Shown here: positions 1 through 9,711 of the stretch, piece after piece
Layout of the letters: every line of letters starts with the position of its first letter
How positions within the stretch are numbered: position 1 is the stretch's first letter
Assembly: GCF_010729305.1 (NCBI RefSeq)
Contig: NZ_AP022574.1
Coordinates: forward strand, 2,790,001 to 2,854,000
DNA: 64,000 bases
Direction of reading: 5' to 3'
Source of the DNA: Mycolicibacterium psychrotolerans
GTDB taxonomy: Bacteria > Actinomycetota > Actinomycetes > Mycobacteriales > Mycobacteriaceae
Program-made: the position numbers and the translations under genes
Notes under the pieces: model-generated
The model's input: the letters and a program-made list of their open reading frames with translations, nothing else
What the model was told of the DNA's origin: nothing
Databases searched by the model: none

Positions 1-3000
1 GCTCGGTGCCGATCACCCGCATCAAACCCCGCAGTCCGGCCTGCTCCAGATTGGCCACATCACCGGCGACTATGGTCTGAGCGTTGGTTGTCGCGACGTA
101 CAGGCGTGGGAGTTCGCCTGGAATCTCCGGCAATTCGCGGGTGATACGCACCAGATGCTGCACGTTCTCGAGGCCCAGCAGCGGGGACCGATCATCGGCG
201 TCGCCGGTTGTAACTCCGGTGAGGATCACCACGCCGACGAATCCACCCGCGCGCAGATGACTTCTGAACTGTTGCGAGTTCGACGTATGGTCGGCGGTCG
301 GGGGCCAGTACATGGCGACACACTGCGCGCCATTGCTTTTCAGGGCGTCGGTCAACGAGTCGGCCACCAGGTCGTTCGCGGTGGTGCTGATCAGCAGCCA
401 GGTTCCGGCATCGGCGCGCTCCACCTCGGGCAACTCGCGTTGCTGCCACTCAATGGTCAGCAACCGCTTGGCCAGCACCCGATCGTTGTTGCCCTCCTCG
501 GATGCCCCGGTGCCCAATCGCAGCCCCCGCACGGTGAGCAGGACTACCCCGTGCTCGTCGAGGACGTCGAGGTCCGACTCGACCCCGGAACGGTCGGCTT
601 TCGCCACGCGTGTGTAGCAATAGCGGGCGCCGCGGACATCACCGTAGGCGCGAAGTCGCCGAATACCCAACGGGAATGCCAGCACATCCTCGCCAAGGGC
701 ATGGACGTCCGGATGAGCGGCCACGGACTGGAAACACGCGTCCAGCAACGCCGGGTGCACGCCGTATGCATCTTGTTGCGAGCGGATTTCGCGCGGTAGC
801 GCGACTTCCACCAGCACCGTGTCGGTTGCCTGCTCGCCGGTGTAGGCCGCCTCGAGACCGGTGAAGGCCGGTCCGTACTGAACACCACGCTGGTCAAGGC
901 GGATGCGCACCTCCATGCCGTCCATGCGACTCGGATGTTCGGCGAGCAGCGCGGATATATCGTGGGCGGGGGGCTGCTCGTCTTCCGCGGCACCGAGGAC
1001 GGCGGTGGCGTGGCGCGCTAGTTCGCCCCCTTGGTTGGTCTCCACGGTGAAGTCGACGACACCCGGTGACGACAACGCCGCCGACGCGCGGACGGCGGTC
1101 TGGTCATCGAGCAGCAGCGCCTGCTCGAATCGGATATCACAGACCTCGGAAGCGTCGCCCAAAACGGCAATTGCCGCCGCAAGCGCCATTTCGCAGTAAG
1201 CCGCCCCCGGAAGCACAGCCACATTGCGCACCCGGTGATCGCCCAACCATAGCTGGGCGCCGGTGCCGACCTCGGCCTGCCAGACATGGCGCTCCGGTTC
1301 TTCGTGTAAGCGCACATGCTCGCCGAGCAGCGGATGTACTGAAACGGTGCGACCGCCGTGTGTTGGGGATTGCTGATCACCGCGGCTCCACAACAGCTGA
1401 CGGTGAGTCCACGTCGGCAGCGGCGCATCCACCAGTCGTCCGTTCGGGTAGAGCACGGAGAAGTCGACCGCGGCCCCCGCATTGTGCAGATCCCCGACAA
1501 AGCCGAGCAGTCCGTATGGCAGAGCCTGTTCGCGGCGCATGGGCGAAAGTGCGGCCAGCGGCATGTCGAGACTGCGGGCGGTCTGTTCGACCGCGTGCGT
1601 CAGCAACGGGTGCGGCGAGAGCTCCGCGACGACCCGGTAGCCCTCCTCCAACGCGGCCTGCATTGCCGGGGCGAACCGCACCATCTGGCGTAGATTCTGC
1701 ACCCAATACGCGGCATCACACCTCGGCTGCTCTCGCGGGTCGTACTGCGTCGCCGAGAAGAACGGAACCTCCGGTGTCGTCGGACGCAACTCTGCGAGAA
1801 CGTCGCTGAGTTCGTCGAGAATCGGATCGACCTGGGGCGAGTGTGAGGCGACGTCGACCGCGATCTCGCGGGCCATCACGTCACGCTGCTCCCATGCCGC
1901 GACCAGGTCGCGGACCGTTTGGGTGGCGCCGCCGATCACCGTGGACTGCGGCGAGGCCACCACAGCCACCACCGCGTCGTCGACACCGCGACTCATAAGC
2001 TCTGAAAGCACTTGCTTGGCAGGCAGTTCCACCGATGCCATGGCGCCGGCGCCCGCGATGCGGGACATCAGTAGTGAGCGTCGGCAGATGACGCGCACGC
2101 CGTCTTCCAGCGAAAGGGCTCCGGTGACGACGGCGGCCGCGACCTCGCCCAGGGAATGCCCGATGACCGCGCCCGGCCGCACGCCATAGGAACGGATAGC
2201 AGCGGCCAGCGCGACCTGCATGGTGAACAGGGTGGGCTGCACGCGGTCAATACCGGTCACCGTCTGCGGCCCGGTCATCGCCTCGGTCACCGAGAAGCCG
2301 GCCTCGCGGGCGATCAGAGGCTCTGCCTCCGCGACGGCGGCGGCGAACGCCGGTTCGGTCGCCAGCAGCTCAGCACCCATCTGAGCCCATTGCGAACCCT
2401 GTCCAGAGAACACCAACACCGGTCCGCGGTCGTTCTGCCCGACCACGGGATCATACGGCGTATCGCCGTCGGCGACCTCGCGCAACGCCTTGTCGAGTTC
2501 CGGCCGGCTGCTCGCGATGACGGCGGTGCGTACCGGGCGGTGCACGCGCCGACGCGCCAGGGTGTAGGCCAAGTCCAGCAACGCGACGTCTTTATGTGCC
2601 GCCACCCAGTCGGCCAGCCGGCCGGCGGTGCGGCGCAGCTCGTCGGCCGACGTGGACGACAGCGGGAACAGCAGGGGTGCCGTCGTTGACTCTGCGATGT
2701 CCTCTTCGGCGAAGACTTCGGAAGCCTGGGGTGCCGGCGCAGCTTCCACGATGGCGTGGACGTTGGTCCCCGAGAGCCCATACGACGAGACAGCTGCACG
2801 GCGGGCCTCATCGCCGGTGGTGGGCCATGGTGTGATTTCCTGTGGGACAAAGAGTTTGGTTTCTATTTCGGCCATCTCATCGCGCAGTCGCGTGAAGTGC
2901 AGGTTCTGGGGAACCGCACCGTGCTGCAGGGCCAGGATCGCCTTCATGAGGCCTAGCGTTCCGGCGGCCGACTGGGCATGCCCGAGATTGGTTTTCACCG

Positions 3001-4024
3001 TGCCCAGCGCGCAGGGGCCCTCGATGCCATAGACGTTGGCCAGGCTGGCGTATTCGATCGGGTCACCGACCTGGGTGCCGGGGCCGTGTGCCTCGACCAT
3101 CCCGACGCTGCGGGCATCGACACCCGCTGCGGCCAACGCCGCCCGATACACCGCCGTTTGGGCTGTCACTGACGGCGTGGCGATGTTCACGGTGTGGCCG
3201 TCCGCGTTGGCGGCGGTGCCGCGAATCACGGCCAGAATCCGATCGCGGTCGCGCAGCGCATCGGGCAATCGCTTGAGTAACACCACGACGCAGCCTTCGG
3301 AGGACACAAAGCCGTCTGCCGCAACGTCGAACGCGTGGCATCGTCCGGTGGGGGACAGCATGCCCTCCGCCGAGCCCGCGACATACTTCCGCGGATCCAG
3401 GATCACGGAGGCGCCGCCCGCCAGCGCGAGATCGCTCTCGCGCTCGATCAGGCTGCGACAGGCGATGTGCACCGCGGAGAGACCAGACGAACACGCGGTG
3501 TCGACGGTCAGTGCAGGACCGTGGACCCCAAGGACGTAGGCGATCCTCCCGGACGCCAAGCTGAAGCTGTTGCCGGTGAAGCCATACGGCGCCTCCACCG
3601 CATGCGCATCGGCGGCCAACAATTGGTAGTCGCCGTGCGTCAAGCCCACGAAAACCCCGGTCAGCGAGTCTGCTAACGCTTCGCGGGTCAACCCGGCGTG
3701 TTCCATCGCTTCCCAGGAGGTCTCAAGCAACAGGCGGTGCTGCGGGTCCATCGCGGTGGCCTCGCGCTCGGTGATCCCGAAGAACTCGGGATCGAAGCCG
3801 GCGACGTCATCGAGGAACCCACCCCACTTGGACACCGACCGACCCGGCACTCCAGGCTGGGGGTCGTAGTACTCGTCGCCGTCCCACCGGTCGGGCGGAA
3901 TCTCGGTGATGAGGTCGTCGCCGCGCAGCAGCGCCTCCCACAACCGCTCGGGAGAGTCGATGCCCCCGGGAAGCCGACAGGCCATGCCCAGAACGGCAAT
4001 GGGAGTGGCACCTGCGTTACCCAC
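1..4024 (-). CDS. Type I polyketide synthase, Mas/Pks2-like (partial, C-terminus beyond left edge)
   Basis: About 1,341 N-terminal residues of a multidomain iterative PKS; the frame stays open to the left edge. A GTG start at 4024 gives [20 protein letters not shown], the usual KS opening. Domains in order: ketosynthase (about 8-430) with active-site motif DTACSSG near residue 177; acyltransferase (about 520-850) with GHSLGE near 622; dehydratase (about 880-1180) with the GDHxVxxxxxLPG catalytic-His motif near 929; then the start of the reductase region. The AT substrate motif VASHS near 727 is of the ASH (methylmalonyl) type, as in Mas, Pks2 and Pks3/4. Such enzymes make methyl-branched acids for trehalose or related lipids. 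ER, KR and ACP are expected outside the window. The MmpL8/10-type exporter and PE-PPE gene on the same strand fit an acyltrehalose or trehalose-polyphleate locus. Family assignment is firm; the product is inferred. Confidence 0.9.
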   Translation of the reverse strand, partial: MGNAGATPIAVLGMACRLPGGIDSPERLWEALLRGDDLITEIPPDRWDGDEYYDPQPGVPGRSVSKWGGFLDDVAGFDPEFFGITEREATAMDPQHRLLLETSWEAMEHAGLTREALADSLTGVFVGLTHGDYQLLAADAHAVEAPYGFTGNSFSLASGRIAYVLGVHGPALTVDTACSSGLSAVHIACRSLIERESDLALAGGASVILDPRKYVAGSAEGMLSPTGRCHAFDVAADGFVSSEGCVVVLLKRLPDALRDRDRILAVIRGTAANADGHTVNIATPSVTAQTAVYRAALAAAGVDARSVGMVEAHGPGTQVGDPIEYASLANVYGIEGPCALGTVKTNLGHAQSAAGTLGLMKAILALQHGAVPQNLHFTRLRDEMAEIETKLFVPQEITPWPTTGDEARRAAVSSYGLSGTNVHAIVEAAPAPQASEVFAEEDIAESTTAPLLFPLSSTSADELRRTAGRLADWVAAHKDVALLDLAYTLARRRVHRPVRTAVIASSRPELDKALREVADGDTPYDPVVGQNDRGPVLVFSGQGSQWAQMGAELLATEPAFAAAVAEAEPLIAREAGFSVTEAMTGPQTVTGIDRVQPTLFTMQVALAAAIRSYGVRPGAVIGHSLGEVAAAVVTGALSLEDGVRVICRRSLLMSRIAGAGAMASVELPAKQVLSELMSRGVDDAVVAVVASPQSTVIGGATQTVRDLVAAWEQRDVMAREIAVDVASHSPQVDPILDELSDVLAELRPTTPEVPFFSATQYDPREQPRCDAAYWVQNLRQMVRFAPAMQAALEEGYRVVAELSPHPLLTHAVEQTARSLDMPLAALSPMRREQALPYGLLGFVGDLHNAGAAVDFSVLYPNGRLVDAPLPTWTHRQLLWSRGDQQSPTHGGRTVSVHPLLGEHVRLHEEPERHVWQAEVGTGAQLWLGDHRVRNVAVLPGAAYCEMALAAAIAVLGDASEVCDIRFEQALLLDDQTAVRASAALSSPGVVDFTVETNQGGELARHATAVLGAAEDEQPPAHDISALLAEHPSRMDGMEVRIRLDQRGVQYGPAFTGLEAAYTGEQATDTVLVEVALPREIRSQQDAYGVHPALLDACFQSVAAHPDVHALGEDVLAFPLGIRRLRAYGDVRGARYCYTRVAKADRSGVESDLDVLDEHGVVLLTVRGLRLGTGASEEGNNDRVLAKRLLTIEWQQRELPEVERADAGTWLLISTTANDLVADSLTDALKSNGAQCVAMYWPPTADHTSNSQQFRSHLRAGGFVGVVILTGVTTGDADDRSPLLGLENVQHLVRITRELPEIPGELPRLYVATTNAQTIVAGDVANLEQAGLRGLMRVIGTE

Positions 4025-4274
4025 GGCCGTTCAGCCTTTTTTCAACTGGTGGTTGCAGCAAGCGCCAGCGGTTTTTATTTGTTCGTGCGGAAGAGGCTGC
4101 CACTCCGCACCGGATGGGCAGGTTTCCTGCGCATTCCTTTTACCTAGTCGTCGTATCGGAAGTGCCCGGTGATCAAGCTCCATCCGACCGCCCCCCAATC
4201 CAGCCGGTATATTCGTCGTCACGCCGGGTTGCTTATTGACAATCCGGCGCATTTCGCGAGAGCGAAGTCAGTTA

Positions 4275-4496
4275 TCAGTCCCCGCGAGATGCCAGCCTCT
4301 CGCGCAGACTTCGGGGCCGGATATCACTCCAGTTCTGTTCGATGTAGTCCAGGCACGCAGCACGGTCGGCTTCGCCGTAGACCACCCGCCATCCGGCGGG
4401 GACTTCGGCAAAGATTGGCCAGAGGCTGTGCTGCTCCTCGTCGTTGATCAAGACGAGGAAGCCGGCGTTGTCGTCATCGAACGGATTGGTGCTCAT
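4275..4496 (-). CDS. MbtH-like protein (NRPS adenylation-domain partner)
   Basis: This is a 73-residue protein of the MbtH family, normally 60-80 residues. The sequence opens with MSTNPFDDD and carries the family signature: N-P-F-D, then H-S-L-W-P, P-x-G-W, and C-x-x-Y-I-E-x-N-W-x-D-I-R-P. MbtH proteins bind and activate or stabilise NRPS adenylation domains. The ATG at 4496 is preceded by a GGGGG stretch that can serve as ribosome binding site. It is codirectional with the PKS 250 bases downstream. No NRPS is visible in the window; in glycopeptidolipid loci mbtH sits next to the mps NRPS genes, so its partner may lie beyond the left edge or elsewhere. Upstream, TTGTCA (minus strand, 4533-4528) could be a -35 box, but no convincing -10 was found. 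Confidence 0.93.
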   Translation of the reverse strand: MSTNPFDDDNAGFLVLINDEEQHSLWPIFAEVPAGWRVVYGEADRAACLDYIEQNWSDIRPRSLRERLASRGD

Positions 4497-4659
4497 CGGG
4501 CCCCCAAAACATTCCCAAAACATCAGTTGACAAGAGCGAACGCTACTGGAGGCCGACGCCCTCGGTCCGAGGTTTTCGCAAATTGCCGTCACCGTCAGAA
4601 GCTGGGGTGGGTCACAGGCTGAAGGCGAGTCGACCAAGAGGATCTCGCGGCCGAGTCGA

Positions 4660-5105
4660 CACCTCACTGTGAGGCACACCTGGACGGCGACATCTACCTC
4701 TCCCCGCCAGGGCTCGGTGTCATCCTCGGCGCCCGGGTGCTCGGTGAGTTCGGGGACGACCCGAACCGCTACACCACCGCCAAGTCTCGCGAGAACCACG
4801 CCGGAACACCACCATTGACCGTCCCGTCGGGCAAGGAACACCCCGTGCCGGCCCGCCACGTCCGCAACCGCCGCCTCTACGACGCGATCGACCAATGGGC
4901 ATCCCGCGCACTGACACAAGTCTCGGCGCCCGCGCCTTCTATGACCAGCACCGCGCCGCCGGAGACCGGCACCGCCAGGCACTACGCGCCCTGGGCAACC
5001 GCCTCGTCGGCATCCTGCACGGCTGCCTTCGCTACCGGACCGCCTACAGCGAACACACAGCCTGGGCCCACCGCCAACGAAACTCCCCCATCAAGGCTGC
5101 ACGAC
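4660..5105 (+). pseudogene. IS110-family transposase remnant (C-terminal part, frameshifted)
   Basis: The conceptual translation matches the C-terminal transposase_20 part of IS110/IS116/IS902 transposases. It reads [18 protein letters not shown], then [14 protein letters not shown], then [24 protein letters not shown] and TAWAHR. The first half is in the frame of 4737 and the second in the frame of 4895, so one or two bases are missing near 4920. The N-terminal DEDD catalytic domain is absent and no terminal repeats were found. This is a decayed insertion sequence, consistent with rearrangement of the neighbouring lipid locus. It lies between mbtH (opposite strand) and the DUF2505 gene. Confidence 0.8.
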
Positions 5106-5369
5106 AACTGGCAGTCCTGGGATGTCTGGAATCGGACGGACTCGATCCGCGGGACGTGGATACAGGAGCCCGTTATCGCGGAATTGACCTACCGGTTTCG
5201 GTGGCCCTCGTGCGAGGAATCAGCTATTCGGTACGTGCCATCGGCAGAGCGGTCACAGCAGTAACCGCCTCTGTGGCAACGACACTGTGCTCGTTCTGCG
5301 TTCGCGACTCCGCGGCCAACCCACGTCGAAACGATCCCTGGCGAGGCCGCCGACGATAGCATCGCTGCT

Positions 5370-5873
5370 GTGCCTCGATCGTTCGACTTCTCGGTCGAAT
5401 CCTCGGCTAGCGTCGAAGAACTCCATTCGGCGTTCTCCGAGCGGGACTACTGGCTGGCACGGCTGGCGGCCTTCGGAGGCACCAGCGGGCTAGAGTCGGT
5501 GACCACCGACGGCGAGGGCTCTGTGACTGTGATCGTCGTCCAGGACCTGCGCCGCGAAGTTCTGCCCGGGCTGCTCGCAAAGCTTTACCCCCGGGAATGG
5601 CGAGTGGTGCAAGAAGAAACCTGGAGCCCGATCGGCGAAGGCGTGGTGTTCGGGGAGCTCAGCTTCGTGACACATGGAGCACCGGGCTCCGGGTTCGGCA
5701 CCGCAAAGCTGATACCGACACCGACAGGGTCGCGCCTGGAATGCTCCGCAACCGTGGAGTTCAAAGTCCCGTTGGTTGGCGGCAAGATCGAGGGCTTGAT
5801 CGGCGGCCAACTGGTCGAGCAGATTTCCGTAGTGCAGGACTTCACCACGAAATGGATCGCCGAACACGCCTGA
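5370..5873 (+). CDS. DUF2505 family protein
   Basis: A 167-residue protein starting at GTG (MPRSFDFSVES). The pattern F-D-F-S-V-E-S-S-A-S-V-E-E-L, then Y-W-L-A-R-L, and the C-terminal F-T-T-K-W-I are typical of DUF2505, an actinobacterial family thought to adopt a SRPBCC/START-like fold. There is no signal peptide or membrane segment. The biochemical role is unknown. It is convergent with the MmpL gene and ends in a hairpin (5867-5893). A second, internally deleted paralogue lies on the other side of MmpL at 9466-9708 on the same strand, suggesting local duplication or insertion around the transporter. Confidence 0.8.
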   Translation: MPRSFDFSVESSASVEELHSAFSERDYWLARLAAFGGTSGLESVTTDGEGSVTVIVVQDLRREVLPGLLAKLYPREWRVVQEETWSPIGEGVVFGELSFVTHGAPGSGFGTAKLIPTPTGSRLECSATVEFKVPLVGGKIEGLIGGQLVEQISVVQDFTTKWIAEHA

Positions 5874-5893
5874 CACCCGACGGGCGTCAGGCG
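5867..5893 (+). terminator. Hairpin terminator at the DUF2505 3' end
   Basis: The inverted repeat CGCCTGAC (5867-5874) / GTCAGGCG (5886-5893) has an inner CCC-GAC-GGG, giving a compact GC-rich hairpin that overlaps the DUF2505 stop codon. There is no U-tract, as is common for mycobacterial terminators. It may also stop transcripts arriving from mmpL on the minus strand. Confidence 0.55.
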
Positions 5894-6085
5894 TCAGAAA
5901 TCATCCGGGCAGCATCGCGCTGGACGCGGCCGCGCCACTGTTGTCTGCCGAGATCATCGCCCAGGATGGGTCGCGTCAGCCTGCTCTCCTGGGCCAGGAG
6001 GTAGAGCGGACACAGATTGGTCCACTCCACCGACTTCCATTGCACGCCCGTGGAATCCACCTTTTCGCCATGACGCTCTCCTCGC

Positions 6086-9000
6086 TCACACCTGGTTCGG
6101 AACGGGTACCGCGGTTCGGCCCGTCCGTGACGCGGGCCGCCCGGGGCGCCACCGCGACGGCCACCAGTTCGCACGTCCGACCAGCACTGCCATCGCCGGC
6201 ACGGTGACCGTCCGGACCAGGAAGGTGTCGAGCAGGATGCCGGTGCCCACGACGAACCCGGCCTGGATGATGGTCGTGATGCTCGCGAACAGCAGACCGA
6301 ACATCGACGCCGCGAAGATGAGGCCCGCGGCCGTGATCACCCCTCCGGTGGCGCCGACGGTCCGGATGACCCCCGAGCGCATGCCGCGCGGGGACTCGTC
6401 ACGGATCCGCGAGATGAGCAACATGTTGTAGTCCGCACCCATCGCGACCAGGATGATGAACGTCAATCCCGGTACGCTCCAGTGCAATTCCTGACCGAGA
6501 AGGAACTGGAAGGTCACCACGCCCAGACCCAGTGCCGCCAGGTAGGACAGGATCACCGACGCGATGAGGTAGATCGGCGCCACGATCGCGCGCAGCAGCG
6601 CGATCAGGATGAACAACACCACCGCGATCGTGACGATGACGATGTACCGCATGTCGTGGTCGTAGTAGTCGCGGGCATCCCGCAGCGTCGCCGGATATCC
6701 GGTCATCGAGATGGAGCCGTCCGCCAGTTCGGTGTTCGGCTGGGCTCCGCGGGCGGTGTCGGTGACGGCGATGACCTGATCCATCGCCTCGGTCCCGAAG
6801 GGGTTGAGATCGGTCTGGATCAGATAGCGCGCCGCGTGCCCGTCGGGGGAGATGAAGAACGTGGCGGCCTTCTTGAAGTCCTCCGAGTCCAGCACCTGTG
6901 ACGGGATGAGGAAGCCGGCCATCGATGGCGAGGTAGCGCTGTTGCGCATCGTCAGCAGGAAGCTCGACGCGTCACCGAGGTCGGTGCCCATCTTCTTGGT
7001 CTGGTCCACGAGCTGCGCGACGCCGTCGGCGACCTGGCGGCCGCCGTCGGCCAGTGACTTCAGGCCTTCCTGCATGCCCCCGAGGTTCCCCAGAGGCGAC
7101 TGTCCACGACCGCCGCCGGCTCCACCGAGCCCGAGCGAACCCATCGACCCCGTCAGCGACTTCATCGACTGGCTGAGTTTGGTCACCGTCTGGGTCAGGG
7201 TCGACGCCGGCCCGCTCGACTGGAGTTGGTCGACGAGCTTCTGCAGGCTGCCGTCGTCGCGAGCGGCCTGCACCCTGTGGAACTGGTCGCGGGCGGTGAC
7301 ACAGAGTGGGGTGTCGTTGCAGTAGGGGCTGCCGTCGAGCGCGATGACCACGGGATCGATCCACGCGAAGATCTTCGTCATGTCGCCGAAGATCGCCTGC
7401 ATCGAGTCGCCGAGGGCCCGCATGTTGCTCACCAGCTGCGGGTCGCCCAGCTGCCCGAGGGTCGTCGCGCCGCCGAATTGATTCTGGATCGTCTGCATCG
7501 TGGTCAGGATTCCGCTGAGGCCGGACAGCAACTTGGTGACCTGCTCGCGCAACGTCTTCAGGCCGTCCGCAACCTGGTCGGCTCCCGAGGCGAGCTTGTC
7601 CAGATCGGCGGACCTGTCGCGGATCAGGCCAGAGGCGTCGTCCAGCTTCGAGCCGACCTCGCCGGCCTGATACGTGGTGCTCGCCTCCTTGAGCGGTTGC
7701 CCGCTCGGCCGCGTGATGCCGCGCACGGCCGCGATGTCGGGCAACTGGCTGATCCGCTGCGCCATCTGCTCGAGGTCGGCGAGTGCCTGCGGGGTGCGAA
7801 GGTCCCGCGGTGACTGGACCAGAAGGTACTGGGGGATGGTCGTGTTGACGGGAAAGTGGCGGTCCAGCGCCAGGTACCCCACCGAGCTCTCGACGTCGTC
7901 GGGCAGCGCTTTCCTATCGTCGTAGTTGAACTTCACGAAGAGCACGGACCCGGCGAGCAGCATCAGCACGGCGAGGCTGGCGACCAGGTTGGTGACCGGG
8001 CGCCGGACGATGCGGACCCCCGAACGGCGCCAGAACTGCGAGGTGAGGTCGCGGCGCGGGGCCACCCAGCCACGGCGCCCCGTTAGCACGATGATCGCCG
8101 GAAGCAGTGTCACCGAAGCCAGGAACGCGACGGCGATCCCGATGGCGAGCGCAGGGCCGATCGTCGCGAACAGTTCCAGGCGGGCGAAGGTCATCGCCAT
8201 GAAGGTGACGCCCACGGTGGCCGCGGAGGCCGCGATCACCTTGCCGATCGACCCCAGGGCGTTGCGGATGGCGTCGTCGGAGGTTTGCCCGGCGCGGACG
8301 AAGTCGTGGTAGCGGCTGATCAGGAAGACGGCGTAGTCGGTCCCCGCCCCGGCCATCATGCCGCTGAGCAGCGTGATGGTCTGCGGCGACACCCCGAGTC
8401 CGAGGACGGCGGCGCCGGCCACCGCGGTCTGCGCAATGCCCAGCGAGACGCCGATGGTGAGCAGCGGCAGCATGATCGTCGCCGGCTTGCGGTAGATGAT
8501 CACCAGGATCCCGAGCAGCAACGCGATGATCGCCGCCTCGATCCTGACCTGATCCCGTGTGCCCACGTCGAGCGAATCGGCGAACGTGGCCGCCGGACCC
8601 GTCAGGTTCGCGGTCAGCGTCGACCCCTCGACGGTGTGTCGGACCACCGCGGCGACGCGGGTGTAGGCCTCATACGACTCGGGTGAACCCAGTTCGCCGG
8701 CCAATCCCACCGGCATCAGCCAGGCTTTGCCGTCCTCGCTGGTGAGCCCGGGGCGAAGAGCAGGGGTGCTGATGAAGTCCTCGAGCATCACCACGTGCTC
8801 GCTGTCGCGGCGCAGCCGGTCGACTAGGCTGCCGTACACCTGCTCGTCGGACTTACCGAGGCCGCGCTCGTCGGTCAGCATCACCAGCAGGACGTTCTCT
8901 GAGCCGGACTCGTCGAAGGCCGCCCCCATCTGCTGGGTTGCGACGATCGACGGTGCGTCGGCGGGAAGGGGGGAGACCGGCTGCTTCTGCGTCGCCTCCA

Positions 9001-9169
9001 CCAGCGTGGGAAACAGCGGCGGCAGGACGACCGCGAGAGCGATCCAGACGGCGATCACGATCCAGGGCCACCGCACGACGACATCGCCCACCCGGCCGAA
9101 GACCCCGCCGGCGCGGGCGGTACCCGGTACGACGTCGGCGACGACTAGATCATGGGCCCCTTCACCCAC
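6086..9169 (-). CDS. MmpL family lipid transporter, MmpL8/MmpL10-like (RND superfamily)
   Basis: A 1,027-residue inner-membrane RND exporter, the usual size for MmpL8/MmpL10. TM1 is at about 34-52, followed by a periplasmic loop to about 210 containing [10 protein letters not shown]2-6 (about 212-390) include the proton-relay Asp-Tyr pair in [17 protein letters not shown] very long second loop (about 420-810) has coiled-coil-like segments, and TM8-12 (about 815-990) include a second pair in [11 protein letters not shown]. The long Gly/Ser-containing second loop and overall sequence resemble transporters of sulfolipid precursors, diacyltrehaloses and trehalose polyphleates rather than MmpL3 or MmpL4/5. 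The start is GTG at 9169, with purine-rich GAAGAGAGG upstream. With the Pks2-like PKS and the PE-PPE protein it probably serves one glycolipid pathway. No MmpS gene is adjacent. The exact substrate is inference. Confidence 0.9.
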   Translation of the reverse strand: MGEGAHDLVVADVVPGTARAGGVFGRVGDVVVRWPWIVIAVWIALAVVLPPLFPTLVEATQKQPVSPLPADAPSIVATQQMGAAFDESGSENVLLVMLTDERGLGKSDEQVYGSLVDRLRRDSEHVVMLEDFISTPALRPGLTSEDGKAWLMPVGLAGELGSPESYEAYTRVAAVVRHTVEGSTLTANLTGPAATFADSLDVGTRDQVRIEAAIIALLLGILVIIYRKPATIMLPLLTIGVSLGIAQTAVAGAAVLGLGVSPQTITLLSGMMAGAGTDYAVFLISRYHDFVRAGQTSDDAIRNALGSIGKVIAASAATVGVTFMAMTFARLELFATIGPALAIGIAVAFLASVTLLPAIIVLTGRRGWVAPRRDLTSQFWRRSGVRIVRRPVTNLVASLAVLMLLAGSVLFVKFNYDDRKALPDDVESSVGYLALDRHFPVNTTIPQYLLVQSPRDLRTPQALADLEQMAQRISQLPDIAAVRGITRPSGQPLKEASTTYQAGEVGSKLDDASGLIRDRSADLDKLASGADQVADGLKTLREQVTKLLSGLSGILTTMQTIQNQFGGATTLGQLGDPQLVSNMRALGDSMQAIFGDMTKIFAWIDPVVIALDGSPYCNDTPLCVTARDQFHRVQAARDDGSLQKLVDQLQSSGPASTLTQTVTKLSQSMKSLTGSMGSLGLGGAGGGRGQSPLGNLGGMQEGLKSLADGGRQVADGVAQLVDQTKKMGTDLGDASSFLLTMRNSATSPSMAGFLIPSQVLDSEDFKKAATFFISPDGHAARYLIQTDLNPFGTEAMDQVIAVTDTARGAQPNTELADGSISMTGYPATLRDARDYYDHDMRYIVIVTIAVVLFILIALLRAIVAPIYLIASVILSYLAALGLGVVTFQFLLGQELHWSVPGLTFIILVAMGADYNMLLISRIRDESPRGMRSGVIRTVGATGGVITAAGLIFAASMFGLLFASITTIIQAGFVVGTGILLDTFLVRTVTVPAMAVLVGRANWWPSRWRPGRPASRTGRTAVPVPNQV

Positions 9170-9465
9170 CCCCGATGCCTCTCTTCAGGTTCGAGCCAGG
9201 GTCTGAGGGTGAAGCCCGTTGGAAGACAACGCATTTGCCGCGCCCCTGCCCGCTCTCCAATTGTGGGCCACATCCAGCGCGGACGTGCTCGTGTGATGCC
9301 GCGAGGGTAATCCGTTTTTTGACGCCGATGTCAGGAATCGCGGTTTTGGAGTACCGTTTCTTCGCGACGAGATGTCGTCTGTGGGCAGTCGGAAACGGCG
9401 GAGTGCATGGATGGATCGGTCGGGGGCGCCGCGGTGCGCGACGCCGGAACTGGCGCGGTGGAGCC

Positions 9466-9708
9466 ATGACGCGCTCCATCGACTTCTCGGTCGACTCGCA
9501 CGCCAGCGTCGACGAGATCTACTGGGCGTTCTCGCAGGAGGAGTATTGGCGCGCCCGGATGAAGGCGTTCGGTGGCATGGGCAAGCTGGACGCGCTCGAC
9601 GTCCGCCCCGACGGGTCGGTGTCGGACGGGATGATCGGCCGGCTGATGGTTCCCCAGTTCTCGGTGATCCAGCGCTTCACCGCGAAGTGGATCACGCAGA
9701 ACTCCTGA
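9466..9708 (+). pseudogene. DUF2505 paralogue with internal deletion
   Basis: An 80-codon frame from ATG 9466. Residues 1-53 align with the N-terminus of the 5370-5873 DUF2505 protein (M-T-R-S-I-D-F-S-V-D-S-H-A-S-V), and residues 54-80 align with its last 26 residues (I-Q-R-F-T-A-K-W-I). About 87 residues of the middle are missing, without loss of frame. The deletion removes most of the predicted ligand-binding fold, so a degraded copy is likely; a functional miniature is possible because start and stop are kept. The gene is upstream of and divergent from mmpL and convergent with the PE-PPE gene, whose stop is 3 bases away. Confidence 0.65.
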
Positions 9709-9711
9709 CGA

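Noticed and set aside
4031..4252. 73-codon frame between mbtH and the PKS.
   Set aside because: It lacks conserved motifs and is most likely leader or promoter sequence.
5887..6174. Possible small gene overlapping the 3' end of mmpL on the minus strand.
   Set aside because: No family pattern was recognised; it has a weak start and overlaps the mmpL coding end. It may be a trace of a deleted gene but cannot be supported.
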